DNA of 12,246 nucleotides from Mollicutes bacterium (GTDB lineage: Bacteria > Bacillota_I > Bacilli_A > RF39 > UBA660): assembly GCA_012838395.1 (NCBI GenBank), contig DUPI01000039.1, forward strand, positions 1 through 12,246. The letters run 5' to 3'. Position 1 is the stretch's first letter; the number at the start of each line of letters is the position of its first letter. The position numbers and the translations under genes were made by a program. Below are positions 5,143 through 12,123 of this stretch, piece by piece. The notes under the pieces were generated by a model. The model did no database searches, had not been told where the DNA came from, and saw only the letters and a list, made by a program, of their open reading frames with translations.

Positions 5143-7266
5143 ATGAAAAAGATATTTGAATTAGATTTTAGGGGACGAAAATTAATTGTTGAAACTGGTG
5201 AATTGGCCAAACAAAGCAATGGTTCAGTTTTAGTTAGATATGGTGATACTGCTGTTTTAACAGCCTCAGTTATGAGTAAAAATGCCATTAATACTGATTT
5301 TTTTCCTCTAACAGTCTTATATGTTGAAAGGTTATATTCGGTTGGTAAAATTCCAGGTGGATTTATTAAAAGGGAAGGTCGACCAACTGAAAATGCGACA
5401 TTATCGGCTAGATTGATTGATCGTCCAATAAGACCTTTATTTGAAGATGGTTTTAGAAATGAAGTTCAAGTAGTTAATCAAGTGTTGAGTGTTGATCAAG
5501 ATAATGCTCCAGAAATGGCTGCTTTATTTGGAAGTTCATTGTCACTTGGAATTAGTGATATTCCATTTTCAGAGCCAGTAGCAGGAGTTATTGTGGGTCG
5601 TGTTAATAATGAATTTATTATTAATCCAACTGTTGATGAAATTGAGGAAAGTGATATTAATTTAATAGTAGCCGGGACGAAAGATGCTATTAATATGGTT
5701 GAAGCTAGTAGCGAAGAAGTGCTAGAAAGCGATATGGTTGATGCTATTATGTTTGGGCATGAAGCTATTAAAGAATTGGTAGATTTTCAAAATCAGATAA
5801 TTGCTGAAGTTGGAAAAGAAAAAGTAACTGTTGAATTAATGACATTAGATAAAGATTTAGAAAATGAAGTAACAGAATTTTCTAGTGGCGCTATGTTAGA
5901 AGCCATTCAAGTTAAAGAAAAATTAGAAAAATATGCTGCTATCGATAAAGTAAAAGAAGAGGCGATTAATCATTTTACAGAAGTTTATCAAAATTCAGAA
6001 AATTTTAATGAAATTATTAAACAAGTAAGTAAAATTGTTGATAATATAGAAATGGATTTAGTTAGAGATTTAATAACTGAACAAAAAGTAAGACCTGATG
6101 GTCGTGGAATGAAAGAAATTCGTCCATTATCAGCTGAAATTGATATACTTGCTAGAACCCATGGTTCAGCTTTGTTTACAAGAGGTCAAACACAAGCATT
6201 AGCGGTAACAACTCTAGGAGCAATAGGTGAGCACCAAATGCTTGATGGCTTAGGAATTGAAGATACGAAGAGATTTATGCTTCATTATAATTTCCCGCAA
6301 TTCAGTGTTGGTGAAACAGGTAGATATGGTTCCCCTGGTCGTCGTGAAATTGGTCACGGGGCACTAGGTGAAAAAGCATTATTACAAGTAATGCCTACTG
6401 AAGAAGATTTCCCATATACCGTTAGAGTGGTATCAGAAATACTTGAAAGTAATGGTTCATCAAGCCAAGCAAGTATCTGTGCTGGTTGTTTATCATTAAT
6501 GGCAGCTGGTGTTCCGATTAAAGCACCTGTTGCTGGAATCGCAATGGGGCTTATTACCAAAGGTGATGATTATACTATCTTAACTGATATTCAAGGTTTA
6601 GAAGATCATATGGGAGATATGGATTTTAAAGTTGCAGGAACCAAAGCAGGAATATGCGCGATGCAAATGGATATAAAAATTAAAGGTGTAACTAAACAAA
6701 TATTAACTGAAGCTTTAGATCAGGCAAAAATCGCTCGTTTACAAATATTAGAAGTTATGAGTGATGTTATTGCAGAGCCAAGAAAAGAAGTTAGTAAATA
6801 TGCTCCAAAAACGGAAATCTTTACTATTAACCCTGATAAAATTAAAGACGTTATTGGTCGTGGTGGTGAAGTTATTACAAAAATCATTCAAGATACAAGT
6901 AATGTTATTAGTGTAAATGATAAAGATGCTGTTAAAATTGACATTGAAGACGATGGGCGTGTTATTATTTATCACACTGATCAAGAAGTAATTAATAAGG
7001 CAAAAAACTTAATTAAAGACATTGTAAGAGAAGTGGAAAACGGTAAAATATATACTGGTGTTGTCGTTAAAGTTGAGGATTTTGGATGTTTTGTTGAACT
7101 ATGGCCTGGATGTGAAGGATTAGTTCATGTGTCTCATTTAGATAAAGAACGTGTTGAAAAACCAAGTGATATAGTTAAAGTAGGGGACGAAATTATTGTT
7201 AAATCACTAGGTTATGATAAACGAGGAAGATTAAATTTATCAAGAAAAGAAGCTCTAAAACAATAA
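5143..7266 (+). CDS. pnp: Polyribonucleotide nucleotidyltransferase (PNPase)
   Basis: PNPase is a trimeric 3'-5' phosphorolytic exoribonuclease that degrades mRNA using phosphate and releases nucleoside diphosphates. The 707-residue protein is full length. It has a first RNase PH-like domain (about 1-145, with the substrate loop GGFIKREGRP at 72-81), a helical linker (about 150-310) and a catalytic second RNase PH domain (about 320-545). D488, D494 and K496 in LEDHMGDMDFK correspond to E. coli D486, D492 and K494. A KH domain follows with VIGRGGE at 570-576, then an S1 domain (about 633-703) ending GRLNLSRKEAL. Start: ATG at 5143 after AGGAGGAA (5131-5138). The in-frame ATG at 5113 lies inside the intergenic hairpin and is rejected. 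Two terminators follow the gene. Confidence 0.97.
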   Translation: MKKIFELDFRGRKLIVETGELAKQSNGSVLVRYGDTAVLTASVMSKNAINTDFFPLTVLYVERLYSVGKIPGGFIKREGRPTENATLSARLIDRPIRPLFEDGFRNEVQVVNQVLSVDQDNAPEMAALFGSSLSLGISDIPFSEPVAGVIVGRVNNEFIINPTVDEIEESDINLIVAGTKDAINMVEASSEEVLESDMVDAIMFGHEAIKELVDFQNQIIAEVGKEKVTVELMTLDKDLENEVTEFSSGAMLEAIQVKEKLEKYAAIDKVKEEAINHFTEVYQNSENFNEIIKQVSKIVDNIEMDLVRDLITEQKVRPDGRGMKEIRPLSAEIDILARTHGSALFTRGQTQALAVTTLGAIGEHQMLDGLGIEDTKRFMLHYNFPQFSVGETGRYGSPGRREIGHGALGEKALLQVMPTEEDFPYTVRVVSEILESNGSSSQASICAGCLSLMAAGVPIKAPVAGIAMGLITKGDDYTILTDIQGLEDHMGDMDFKVAGTKAGICAMQMDIKIKGVTKQILTEALDQAKIARLQILEVMSDVIAEPRKEVSKYAPKTEIFTINPDKIKDVIGRGGEVITKIIQDTSNVISVNDKDAVKIDIEDDGRVIIYHTDQEVINKAKNLIKDIVREVENGKIYTGVVVKVEDFGCFVELWPGCEGLVHVSHLDKERVEKPSDIVKVGDEIIVKSLGYDKRGRLNLSRKEALKQ

Positions 7267-7272
7267 AAAAAT

Positions 7273-7294
7273 AAACTCTATAATGAGTTTTTTT
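7273..7294 (+). terminator. Terminator 1 after pnp
   Basis: Stem AAACTC (7273-7278) / GAGTTT (7285-7290) with loop TATAAT and a T-run to 7294 begins six bases after the pnp stop codon. The stem has only two G-C pairs, which may explain the second hairpin just downstream. Confidence 0.65.
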
Positions 7295-7308
7295 AACTTA
7301 TAATAAAT

Positions 7309-7343
7309 AAAACTACTATTATTCTTGTATTAGTAGTTTTTTT
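7309..7343. terminator. Terminator 2, shared by convergent pnp and HIT genes
   Basis: A perfect ten-pair stem, AAAACTACTA (7309-7318) with TAGTAGTTTT (7331-7340), is followed on the plus strand by seven T residues (7337-7343). On the minus strand the same hairpin lies just past the HIT stop codon and is followed by TTTTATTTATT, a weaker tail. It therefore probably ends both converging transcripts. Confidence 0.75.
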
Positions 7344-7350
7344 ATTTAAA

Positions 7351-7716
7351 TTACTTTGTAATAATATTAAATACCTCTTCCAGTTCTAATTTATTTGCTA
7401 TTTCTTTATAATAAGGTTTAAGATGTAAGTGAAAATGTTTTACATCTTGAATCATTCCATTGTTTTGAATTAAAGTTAAACCATCAATTTTAAGTTTTTC
7501 TTCTAGAATTAGTCGGTATTTCTTTGCTAAATCCATAATATGCATTAAAGTATTGTTATCCATGTCGTTTAAATCTAATATATGTTTTTTTGGAACAATT
7601 AATAAGTGTCCATTTGAATCTGGATTAATATCTAGAAATATTTTAACAATATCATCTTCATAAACAGTGTAAGAAGGAATTTCATTATTCATAATCTTAC
7701 AAAATATACAATTCAT
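7351..7716 (-). CDS. HIT-family (histidine triad) nucleotide hydrolase
   Basis: This small cytosolic protein of 121 residues hydrolyses or binds purine nucleoside phosphates; HinT-type members cleave AMP linked to amines or lysine. The HxHxH signature is HFHLH at 94-98, with H96 as the expected nucleophile. C3 and C6 in MNCIFCKI, H45 (PKKH) and H94 match the zinc site of many Gram-positive HIT proteins. The N-terminal CIFCKIMNNEIPSYTVYEDD is a classic HIT start. Start: AGGAG (7726-7730) is nine bases from the ATG at 7716. An ATG at 7725 directly abuts the ribosome site and is unlikely. The gene converges on pnp and has its own promoter. Its physiological substrate cannot be read from sequence. 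Confidence 0.93.
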   Translation of the reverse strand: MNCIFCKIMNNEIPSYTVYEDDIVKIFLDINPDSNGHLLIVPKKHILDLNDMDNNTLMHIMDLAKKYRLILEEKLKIDGLTLIQNNGMIQDVKHFHLHLKPYYKEIANKLELEEVFNIITK

Positions 7717-7737
7717 AATTATCATCTCCTAATTTAA

Positions 7738-7766
7738 ATTATATCAAAAAAAGAAAAAGAGTTAAA
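7738..7766 (-). promoter_or_regulatory. Promoter of the HIT gene, nested in the upstream terminator
   Basis: Minus strand: a weak TTTAAC (7761-7766), 17 bases, then a perfect TATAAT (7738-7743). Transcription would start near 7731, at the AGGAG ribosome site (7726-7730). The -35 box lies within the loop of the preceding terminator hairpin. Confidence 0.5.
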
Positions 7767-7773
7767 CTCTTTT
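7746..7773 (-). terminator. Terminator behind the spoVB-like remnant
   Basis: Minus strand: AAAAGAG (7767-7773) pairs with CTCTTTT (7755-7761) across a five-base loop, with a further T-rich run CTTTTTTT to 7746. It is 34 bases beyond the remnant's stop, so it was probably the terminator of the original full gene. Confidence 0.65.
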
Positions 7774-7807
7774 GCATGAATATCTGCGAATATTCTTTTA
7801 TATAATG

Positions 7808-8032
7808 TTACTTTTTATTTTCACTTACTAATTTTGATATTGCAATAGGAAATCCAAACTGTGCAAGCCCGATTAACAGCATAAAAGTAGGAGATATTAG
7901 CATATAAATTCCCATGCCTTCAACACCAACTAATCTGGTCATCACTATTTTAATGACCATACTTGTTAATTTAGTAATCATTCCACCAATAATTAAAATA
8001 ATTGTTGATTTAATAAATTTGCTCTTTTTCAT
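7808..8032 (-). pseudogene. spoVB: Truncated SpoVB/MATE-like flippase (N-terminal remnant)
   Basis: Only 74 residues remain, from MKKSKFIKSTIILIIGGMITK to AISKLVSENKK. This is the typical start of the SpoVB/polysaccharide-flippase family in Bacilli (about 500 residues, 12-14 membrane helices). The two hydrophobic helices (about 8-31 and 41-66, with IGLAQFGFPIAISKLVSE) match the first transmembrane pair. The start is intact: AAGGAG lies eight bases before the ATG. A TAA follows, and about 35 bases later comes the terminator, so some 430 codons are gone. This fits an internal or 3' deletion rather than a single stop mutation. It is divergent from comN, as expected from B. subtilis, where spoVB and yrzD/comN are neighbours. 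A functional two-helix microprotein is possible but less likely. Confidence 0.75.
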
Positions 8033-8058
8033 TATTTCTCCTTTTAAATTTATGAGTT

Positions 8059-8087
8059 TTCATATATAATTAATATATATGTATAAA
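8059..8087 (+). promoter_or_regulatory. Probable promoter of the comN-relA operon
   Basis: TTCATA (8059-8064), a 17-base spacer and TATAAA (8082-8087) precede comN. Transcription would start near 8094. The AAGGAGGAA ribosome site (8107-8115) is strong. The spacer is an AT-only near-palindrome (8061-8081, one mismatched pair), so the exact boxes are uncertain; the same stretch must also drive the divergent spoVB remnant if that is expressed. Confidence 0.4.
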
Positions 8088-8119
8088 ATCTTGGTTTATT
8101 AAATATAAGGAGGAATATT

Positions 8120-8401
8120 ATGGACGTGGCATTTAATTCATTAGAAGAATTATACGAGAGGATAAAACCTGCCTTAACAACTAAAAGACGTGAAATGCAC
8201 AGGAATGGTTTCGACTATATAAAAGACGAAGATATTTGGAATTTCTTAAAGGAAATAAAATGGCTTAATTCAAATTCATTAGCACTTCATGAAATGGTAA
8301 GTGATGTTTTAAATTGTGATAATAATTTAATTGATAATTATTTAAAAGAAAAACTAAATCTGCGCAATCGTCGTGTTTATTTTGATAATCAAGAAGATTA
8401 A
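8120..8401 (+). CDS. comN: ComN-like post-transcriptional regulator
   Basis: The 93-residue product matches the small family of B. subtilis ComN (YrzD). It has an N-terminal helix (LEELYERIKPALTTKRREMH, about 8-27), a loop with GFDYIKDEDIWNFL and a KW pair (about 30-49), and the segment LHEMVSDVLNCDNNLIDNYL (56-75), which parallels the family's VNDILSLKxNxY motif. In B. subtilis ComN promotes accumulation of comE mRNA and is placed at poles and septa with DivIVA. No competence gene is in the window, so the role here may be broader. Context supports the call: it is divergent from the spoVB remnant and upstream of relA. Start: ATG at 8120 after a strong AAGGAGGAA. relA begins 15 bases after its stop. 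Confidence 0.8.
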   Translation: MDVAFNSLEELYERIKPALTTKRREMHRNGFDYIKDEDIWNFLKEIKWLNSNSLALHEMVSDVLNCDNNLIDNYLKEKLNLRNRRVYFDNQED

Positions 8402-8416
8402 TAGAAGAGTGATGTT

Positions 8417-10582
8417 ATGACTAACAAAAAAGAAAAAATTACTTTCGAAAAATTAAGAGAAAAATTTTTAGCGTATAACAAAGAAAAAGTTGATGTAGAA
8501 AAAATTACTAAAGCTTACTTGTTTGCATATGAAAAACATTTTGGTGTGCAACGCTTAACTAATGAGGATTATATTGAACATCCTTTAAATGTAGCCTATA
8601 TTTTAACTGGTGTTTTTGCGGATATGACAACGATATGTGCGGCTTTACTTCACGATATTTTAGAAGATTGTGAAGTTTCTGAAGAAGAATTAACAGAAAA
8701 GTTTGGTCCAGAAATAACGTCTTTAGTAGTTGGAGTTACTAAGATTAATAAATTAAATTTCACTGGAGAAAACGAAGCTATGATTGCTAATCACCGTAAA
8801 ATAATTGTAGGATTATCAGAAGATGTCCGTGTTATTATAATAAAATTAGCTGATCGTTTGCATAATATGAGAACTCTGTGGGTTTTACCAGAAAAAAGAC
8901 AAAAAGAAAAAGCTCGTGAAACCTTAGATATTTTAATTCCTATCGCGCATCGTTTAGGAATGAATCAAATAAAAAGTGAATTAGAAGATTTATCACTTCG
9001 TTATTTAAAACCAGATGTTTATTATTCGATTGTTGAAACTCTTAATCAAACCAAAAGAGAACGTGACAATATTGTTAAAGATATGGTTAATAAAGTAACT
9101 AGTTTACTTGCCGATCATGGTATAAAAAATGAAGTTAAGGGACGCGCTAAAAGTATATATAGTATTTATAAAAAATTAGATACTGGCCGTAAGTTTAGTG
9201 ATATTTATGATCTTTTAGCACTTCGAGTATTTGTTGATACTGAACAAGAGTGTTATCAAGCTTTAGGTATTTTACATTCTAAATATCGTCCTATACCAAA
9301 ACGTTTTAAAGACTTTATTGCCATGCCTAAAACTAATATGTATCAATCTCTTCATACTACTGTTTTTGGAATGGACGGTAATTTGTTTGAAATTCAAATA
9401 AGAACCTATGAAATGGATAAAATTGCCGAACATGGTATCGCGTCTCATTGGAGTTACAAAGAAAAAGGTAAAAATCATTCAATGCAAAGTACGATGGAAC
9501 AAAAATTACAATTTTTTAGATCGATTATTGAATTGAAAAATACGGAATCTAATGATGAAGAGTTTGTCGACTCTGTTAAAAAAGATGTTTTTAAAGATAC
9601 CATTTATGTTTTTACTCCCAAAGGTGATGTTGTTGAATTACCAAATGGCTCAACACCAATTGATTTTGCCTATCGTGTCCATACAGAGGTTGGTGACAGG
9701 ATGGTAGGAGCAATTGTTAATGGAAGTATTGTTCCGCTAGATTATCAATTAAAAGATGATGATATTATTAAAATCAATGTTAATAAAAATTCGGATGGAC
9801 CAAATAAGGAATGGATTAACATTGCTAAAACTGTTCAGGCAAAAAATAAAATAAAAGCCTTCTTTAATCGTAATGATAAAGTAACTAATATTAAACGTGG
9901 AGAAGATTTAGTTGCTAAAGAATTAAGGAAGAGAAAAATCGCGTTTAATGATTTTTTTAATTCAGAAAATACCAATAAAATATTAGAAGAATTAAAATGT
10001 GCGAATATGGAAGAATTATATATTAGTGTTGGAATTAATAAAATTCCAACTAATCAGCTAATAAATGTAATAATGAATGACAATGAAACAAAAGAAGAAA
10101 TAATTCTTAAAAAAGCTCAAACTAGAGAAGTTGTTCAACCGGTAATTAAAAATGATATTATTGTTAAAGGAATTGATGACATTAAAATAAATATTGCGTC
10201 ATGTTGCAAACCAATTCCTGGAGATCGAATCGTTGGATATATTACTAAAGGATATGGAATAACAGTACATCGAATGGTATGCCCAAATATTCGAGAACTT
10301 GATGAAAGAATCATTGATGTCAAATGGAATGAGACTATTGTTAAAAAATATCCAACCGCTATTTTAATAGATGCATCAAATAACGATAATTTATTACTAA
10401 ATATAATTGCTAAAACATCAAATTCCAGCATTGTTGTTCAAAATATTAATGCTTTAACTAAAGGGGATAACTATTTGTATGAAATTGTTGTTTTAGTTGA
10501 ACATAAAGAAGATATAATTAAGTTTATAAATGAGGTTATGACTATTTCTAATGTTATTTCAGTAGAGAGGATAATCAAATAA
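8417..10582 (+). CDS. relA: Bifunctional (p)ppGpp synthetase/hydrolase (long RelA/SpoT homologue)
   Basis: The 721-residue enzyme makes and degrades the alarmone (p)ppGpp. The hydrolase domain has an intact metal site: H55 (YIEHP), H79-D80 with E83-D84 (LLHDILED) and D146 (KLADRLHNMRTL), so hydrolysis should work. The synthetase domain has KGRAKSIYSIYKKL (241-254), D265 in YDLLALR, the KRFKDFIAMP and YQSLHT segments (295-314) and catalytic E325 in EIQIRT. A TGS domain (about 395-455), a helical region, a CC-HC zinc-finger-type domain (C596, C597, H618, C622) and a C-terminal ACT domain (about 645-721) follow. These bind the ribosome and sense uncharged tRNA. The ribosome site (GAGTGAT) is weak. 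Its last base overlaps the dtd start. secDF, recJ and apt, which precede relA in B. subtilis, are missing. Confidence 0.96.
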   Translation: MTNKKEKITFEKLREKFLAYNKEKVDVEKITKAYLFAYEKHFGVQRLTNEDYIEHPLNVAYILTGVFADMTTICAALLHDILEDCEVSEEELTEKFGPEITSLVVGVTKINKLNFTGENEAMIANHRKIIVGLSEDVRVIIIKLADRLHNMRTLWVLPEKRQKEKARETLDILIPIAHRLGMNQIKSELEDLSLRYLKPDVYYSIVETLNQTKRERDNIVKDMVNKVTSLLADHGIKNEVKGRAKSIYSIYKKLDTGRKFSDIYDLLALRVFVDTEQECYQALGILHSKYRPIPKRFKDFIAMPKTNMYQSLHTTVFGMDGNLFEIQIRTYEMDKIAEHGIASHWSYKEKGKNHSMQSTMEQKLQFFRSIIELKNTESNDEEFVDSVKKDVFKDTIYVFTPKGDVVELPNGSTPIDFAYRVHTEVGDRMVGAIVNGSIVPLDYQLKDDDIIKINVNKNSDGPNKEWINIAKTVQAKNKIKAFFNRNDKVTNIKRGEDLVAKELRKRKIAFNDFFNSENTNKILEELKCANMEELYISVGINKIPTNQLINVIMNDNETKEEIILKKAQTREVVQPVIKNDIIVKGIDDIKINIASCCKPIPGDRIVGYITKGYGITVHRMVCPNIRELDERIIDVKWNETIVKKYPTAILIDASNNDNLLLNIIAKTSNSSIVVQNINALTKGDNYLYEIVVLVEHKEDIIKFINEVMTISNVISVERIIK

Positions 10583-11022
10583 TGAAACTTGTAATTCAAA
10601 GATCTAAAAAATCAAGTGTCAGTGTTAATAATAAAATTATTGGTAGTATTGATAATGGATTAGTTGTTTTAGTTGGCTTTACTCATGGTGATACTGTCAA
10701 AGATATTGAATATATTATTAGTAAACTGATTAATCTTCGTATTTTTGATGACGAAGATGGTATAATGAATAAATCATTAATTGATATTGGAGCTAGTATT
10801 TTAAGTATTTCTCAGTTTACTTTGTATGCCAATACTCTAAAAGGGCGAAGACCAAGTTATACTGATGCCTTAAACCCAAGTGAGGCAGAACTTTTATATA
10901 ATTTATTTAATGAGAAATTAAAAGAAAATAATATAAACGTAGAAACTGGTTTGTTTGGAGCTGATATGGAAGTAAATATTACTAATGATGGACCTGTTAC
11001 TATTGTTTTAGAAAGTCTGTGA
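10582..11022 (+). CDS. dtd: D-aminoacyl-tRNA deacylase
   Basis: Dtd hydrolyses D-amino acids (and misattached glycine) from tRNA, guarding against D-residues in proteins. The 146-residue length is standard. The active-site motifs are SQFTLYA at 77-83 and the Gly-cisPro motif NDGPVT at 135-140 (G137-P138). The N-terminus MKLVIQRSKKSSVSV and GRRPSYTDAL (88-97) are also family hallmarks. The ATG shares one base with the relA stop (TAATG), implying translational coupling; an AGAGAGG site sits in the relA tail. The relA-dtd pair is widespread in Bacillota. The stop is TGA followed at once by TAA. Confidence 0.97.
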   Translation: MKLVIQRSKKSSVSVNNKIIGSIDNGLVVLVGFTHGDTVKDIEYIISKLINLRIFDDEDGIMNKSLIDIGASILSISQFTLYANTLKGRRPSYTDALNPSEAELLYNLFNEKLKENNINVETGLFGADMEVNITNDGPVTIVLESL

Positions 11023-11026
11023 TAAT

Positions 11027-12109
11027 ATGATTAAAAACAAATTAGATTTTAAATTAATAAATCTAGCAATTGTGACTTTAATAATTTTTTTAATATACCA
11101 AATGAATGAATTTTGGGGAGGATTTTTATCCAAAATATGGACAATTATTATGCCTTTTATAATTGCTTTTATAATGGCTTATGCTCTTTATCCAGTTCTT
11201 AAATTTTTAGAGAAAAAGGGTGTTCCTAAAGCTCTTAGTATTGTCTTTATTGTATTATTAGTTATTGGTTTATTTTCTTTTGTGGCTATTTTAGTAGTAC
11301 CAATGCTTACTGAACAATTAAGTAGTTTATTTAATAATATTATTTTGTTTATAAAAGAGTTGTCAATAAAACACGACCTTAATGTTGGTCCCTTACAAGA
11401 GAGTTTAACAAGTGGTTTTAATTCTGTTATTCTAGCACTTAGCAATTATGTTTCCGATGGAGCAATTAATATTATTAACCTATCATTTAGTGTTGTTTCT
11501 AATATGTTAATTGCACTTTCGGTTTCAATTTATTTCTTAATTGATATGGATAGAATAAGAGACTGGTTTAAAAATTATTTAGGTAAAAAATCACCTCGAA
11601 CTTATCGCTATTTCATTATTTTAGATAAGGAAATGAAATTATATTTATTAGGCTTTATGAAAGTTGTATTTATAACCTTTTTTATCTATACTGCTGCTTA
11701 TTATATTATTAATCATCCCAATGCTTTATTGCTTGGTTTATTAGCAGCTCTTGGTAATTTAATTCCTTTCTTTGGAGCGATATCAGTTAATATAATTGCA
11801 GGAATTACAGCTGCTGTAAATTTACCATTTCCGGGGCTGTTAATTAAGACACTGGTTGTTATTTTGATAATATCAATCGTTGATACGTATATTATTAATC
11901 CTTATGTTTTTAAAAAAAGCAATCGTGTTCATCCAATTGTTGTAATCTTATCAGTTTTTGCTGGGGGCTATTTATTTGGATTTATGGGGATTTTCATTTC
12001 ACTACCAGCATCAATTATAATTATTACAACCTATAAATTTTATAAGACTGATATTTACATGAAGATAAGTGATATGAAAGAAACTAAGAAAAAGAAAAAT
12101 AAAAAGTAA
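11027..12109 (+). CDS. AI-2E family transporter (TqsA/YdiK/PerM-like permease)
   Basis: The 360-residue polytopic membrane protein has the AI-2E (UPF0118) layout. There are N-terminal helices at about 11-25, 37-57 and 69-93, a long non-membrane loop at about 94-150, and helices at about 153-173, 206-228, 232-262, 270-290 and 303-338. Conserved pieces are LGNLIPFFGAI (242-252) and NPYVFKKSNRVHPIVVILS (291-309), followed by the Gly-rich GGYLFGFMGIFISLP. The C-terminus is a lysine-rich tail. Members export AI-2, other small solutes or Na+; the substrate cannot be told from sequence. It starts four bases after the dtd stop, so it is cotranscribed, between dtd and the probable hisS. B. subtilis has a cell-wall hydrolase gene at this position. 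Confidence 0.9.
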   Translation: MIKNKLDFKLINLAIVTLIIFLIYQMNEFWGGFLSKIWTIIMPFIIAFIMAYALYPVLKFLEKKGVPKALSIVFIVLLVIGLFSFVAILVVPMLTEQLSSLFNNIILFIKELSIKHDLNVGPLQESLTSGFNSVILALSNYVSDGAINIINLSFSVVSNMLIALSVSIYFLIDMDRIRDWFKNYLGKKSPRTYRYFIILDKEMKLYLLGFMKVVFITFFIYTAAYYIINHPNALLLGLLAALGNLIPFFGAISVNIIAGITAAVNLPFPGLLIKTLVVILIISIVDTYIINPYVFKKSNRVHPIVVILSVFAGGYLFGFMGIFISLPASIIIITTYKFYKTDIYMKISDMKETKKKKNKK

Positions 12110-12123
12110 AGGACGGTAAATAG

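Noticed and set aside
8061..8081. AT-only near-palindrome between spoVB remnant and comN as an operator
   Set aside because: It consists of alternating A and T with one mismatched pair and is expected by chance at this base composition; it is noted only within the promoter entry.
11020..11025. TGA read as Trp (code 4) at the end of dtd
   Set aside because: TGA is followed at once by TAA so this position alone does not decide, but Trp is TGG in the other genes inspected and no gene needs an in-frame TGA to reach full length.
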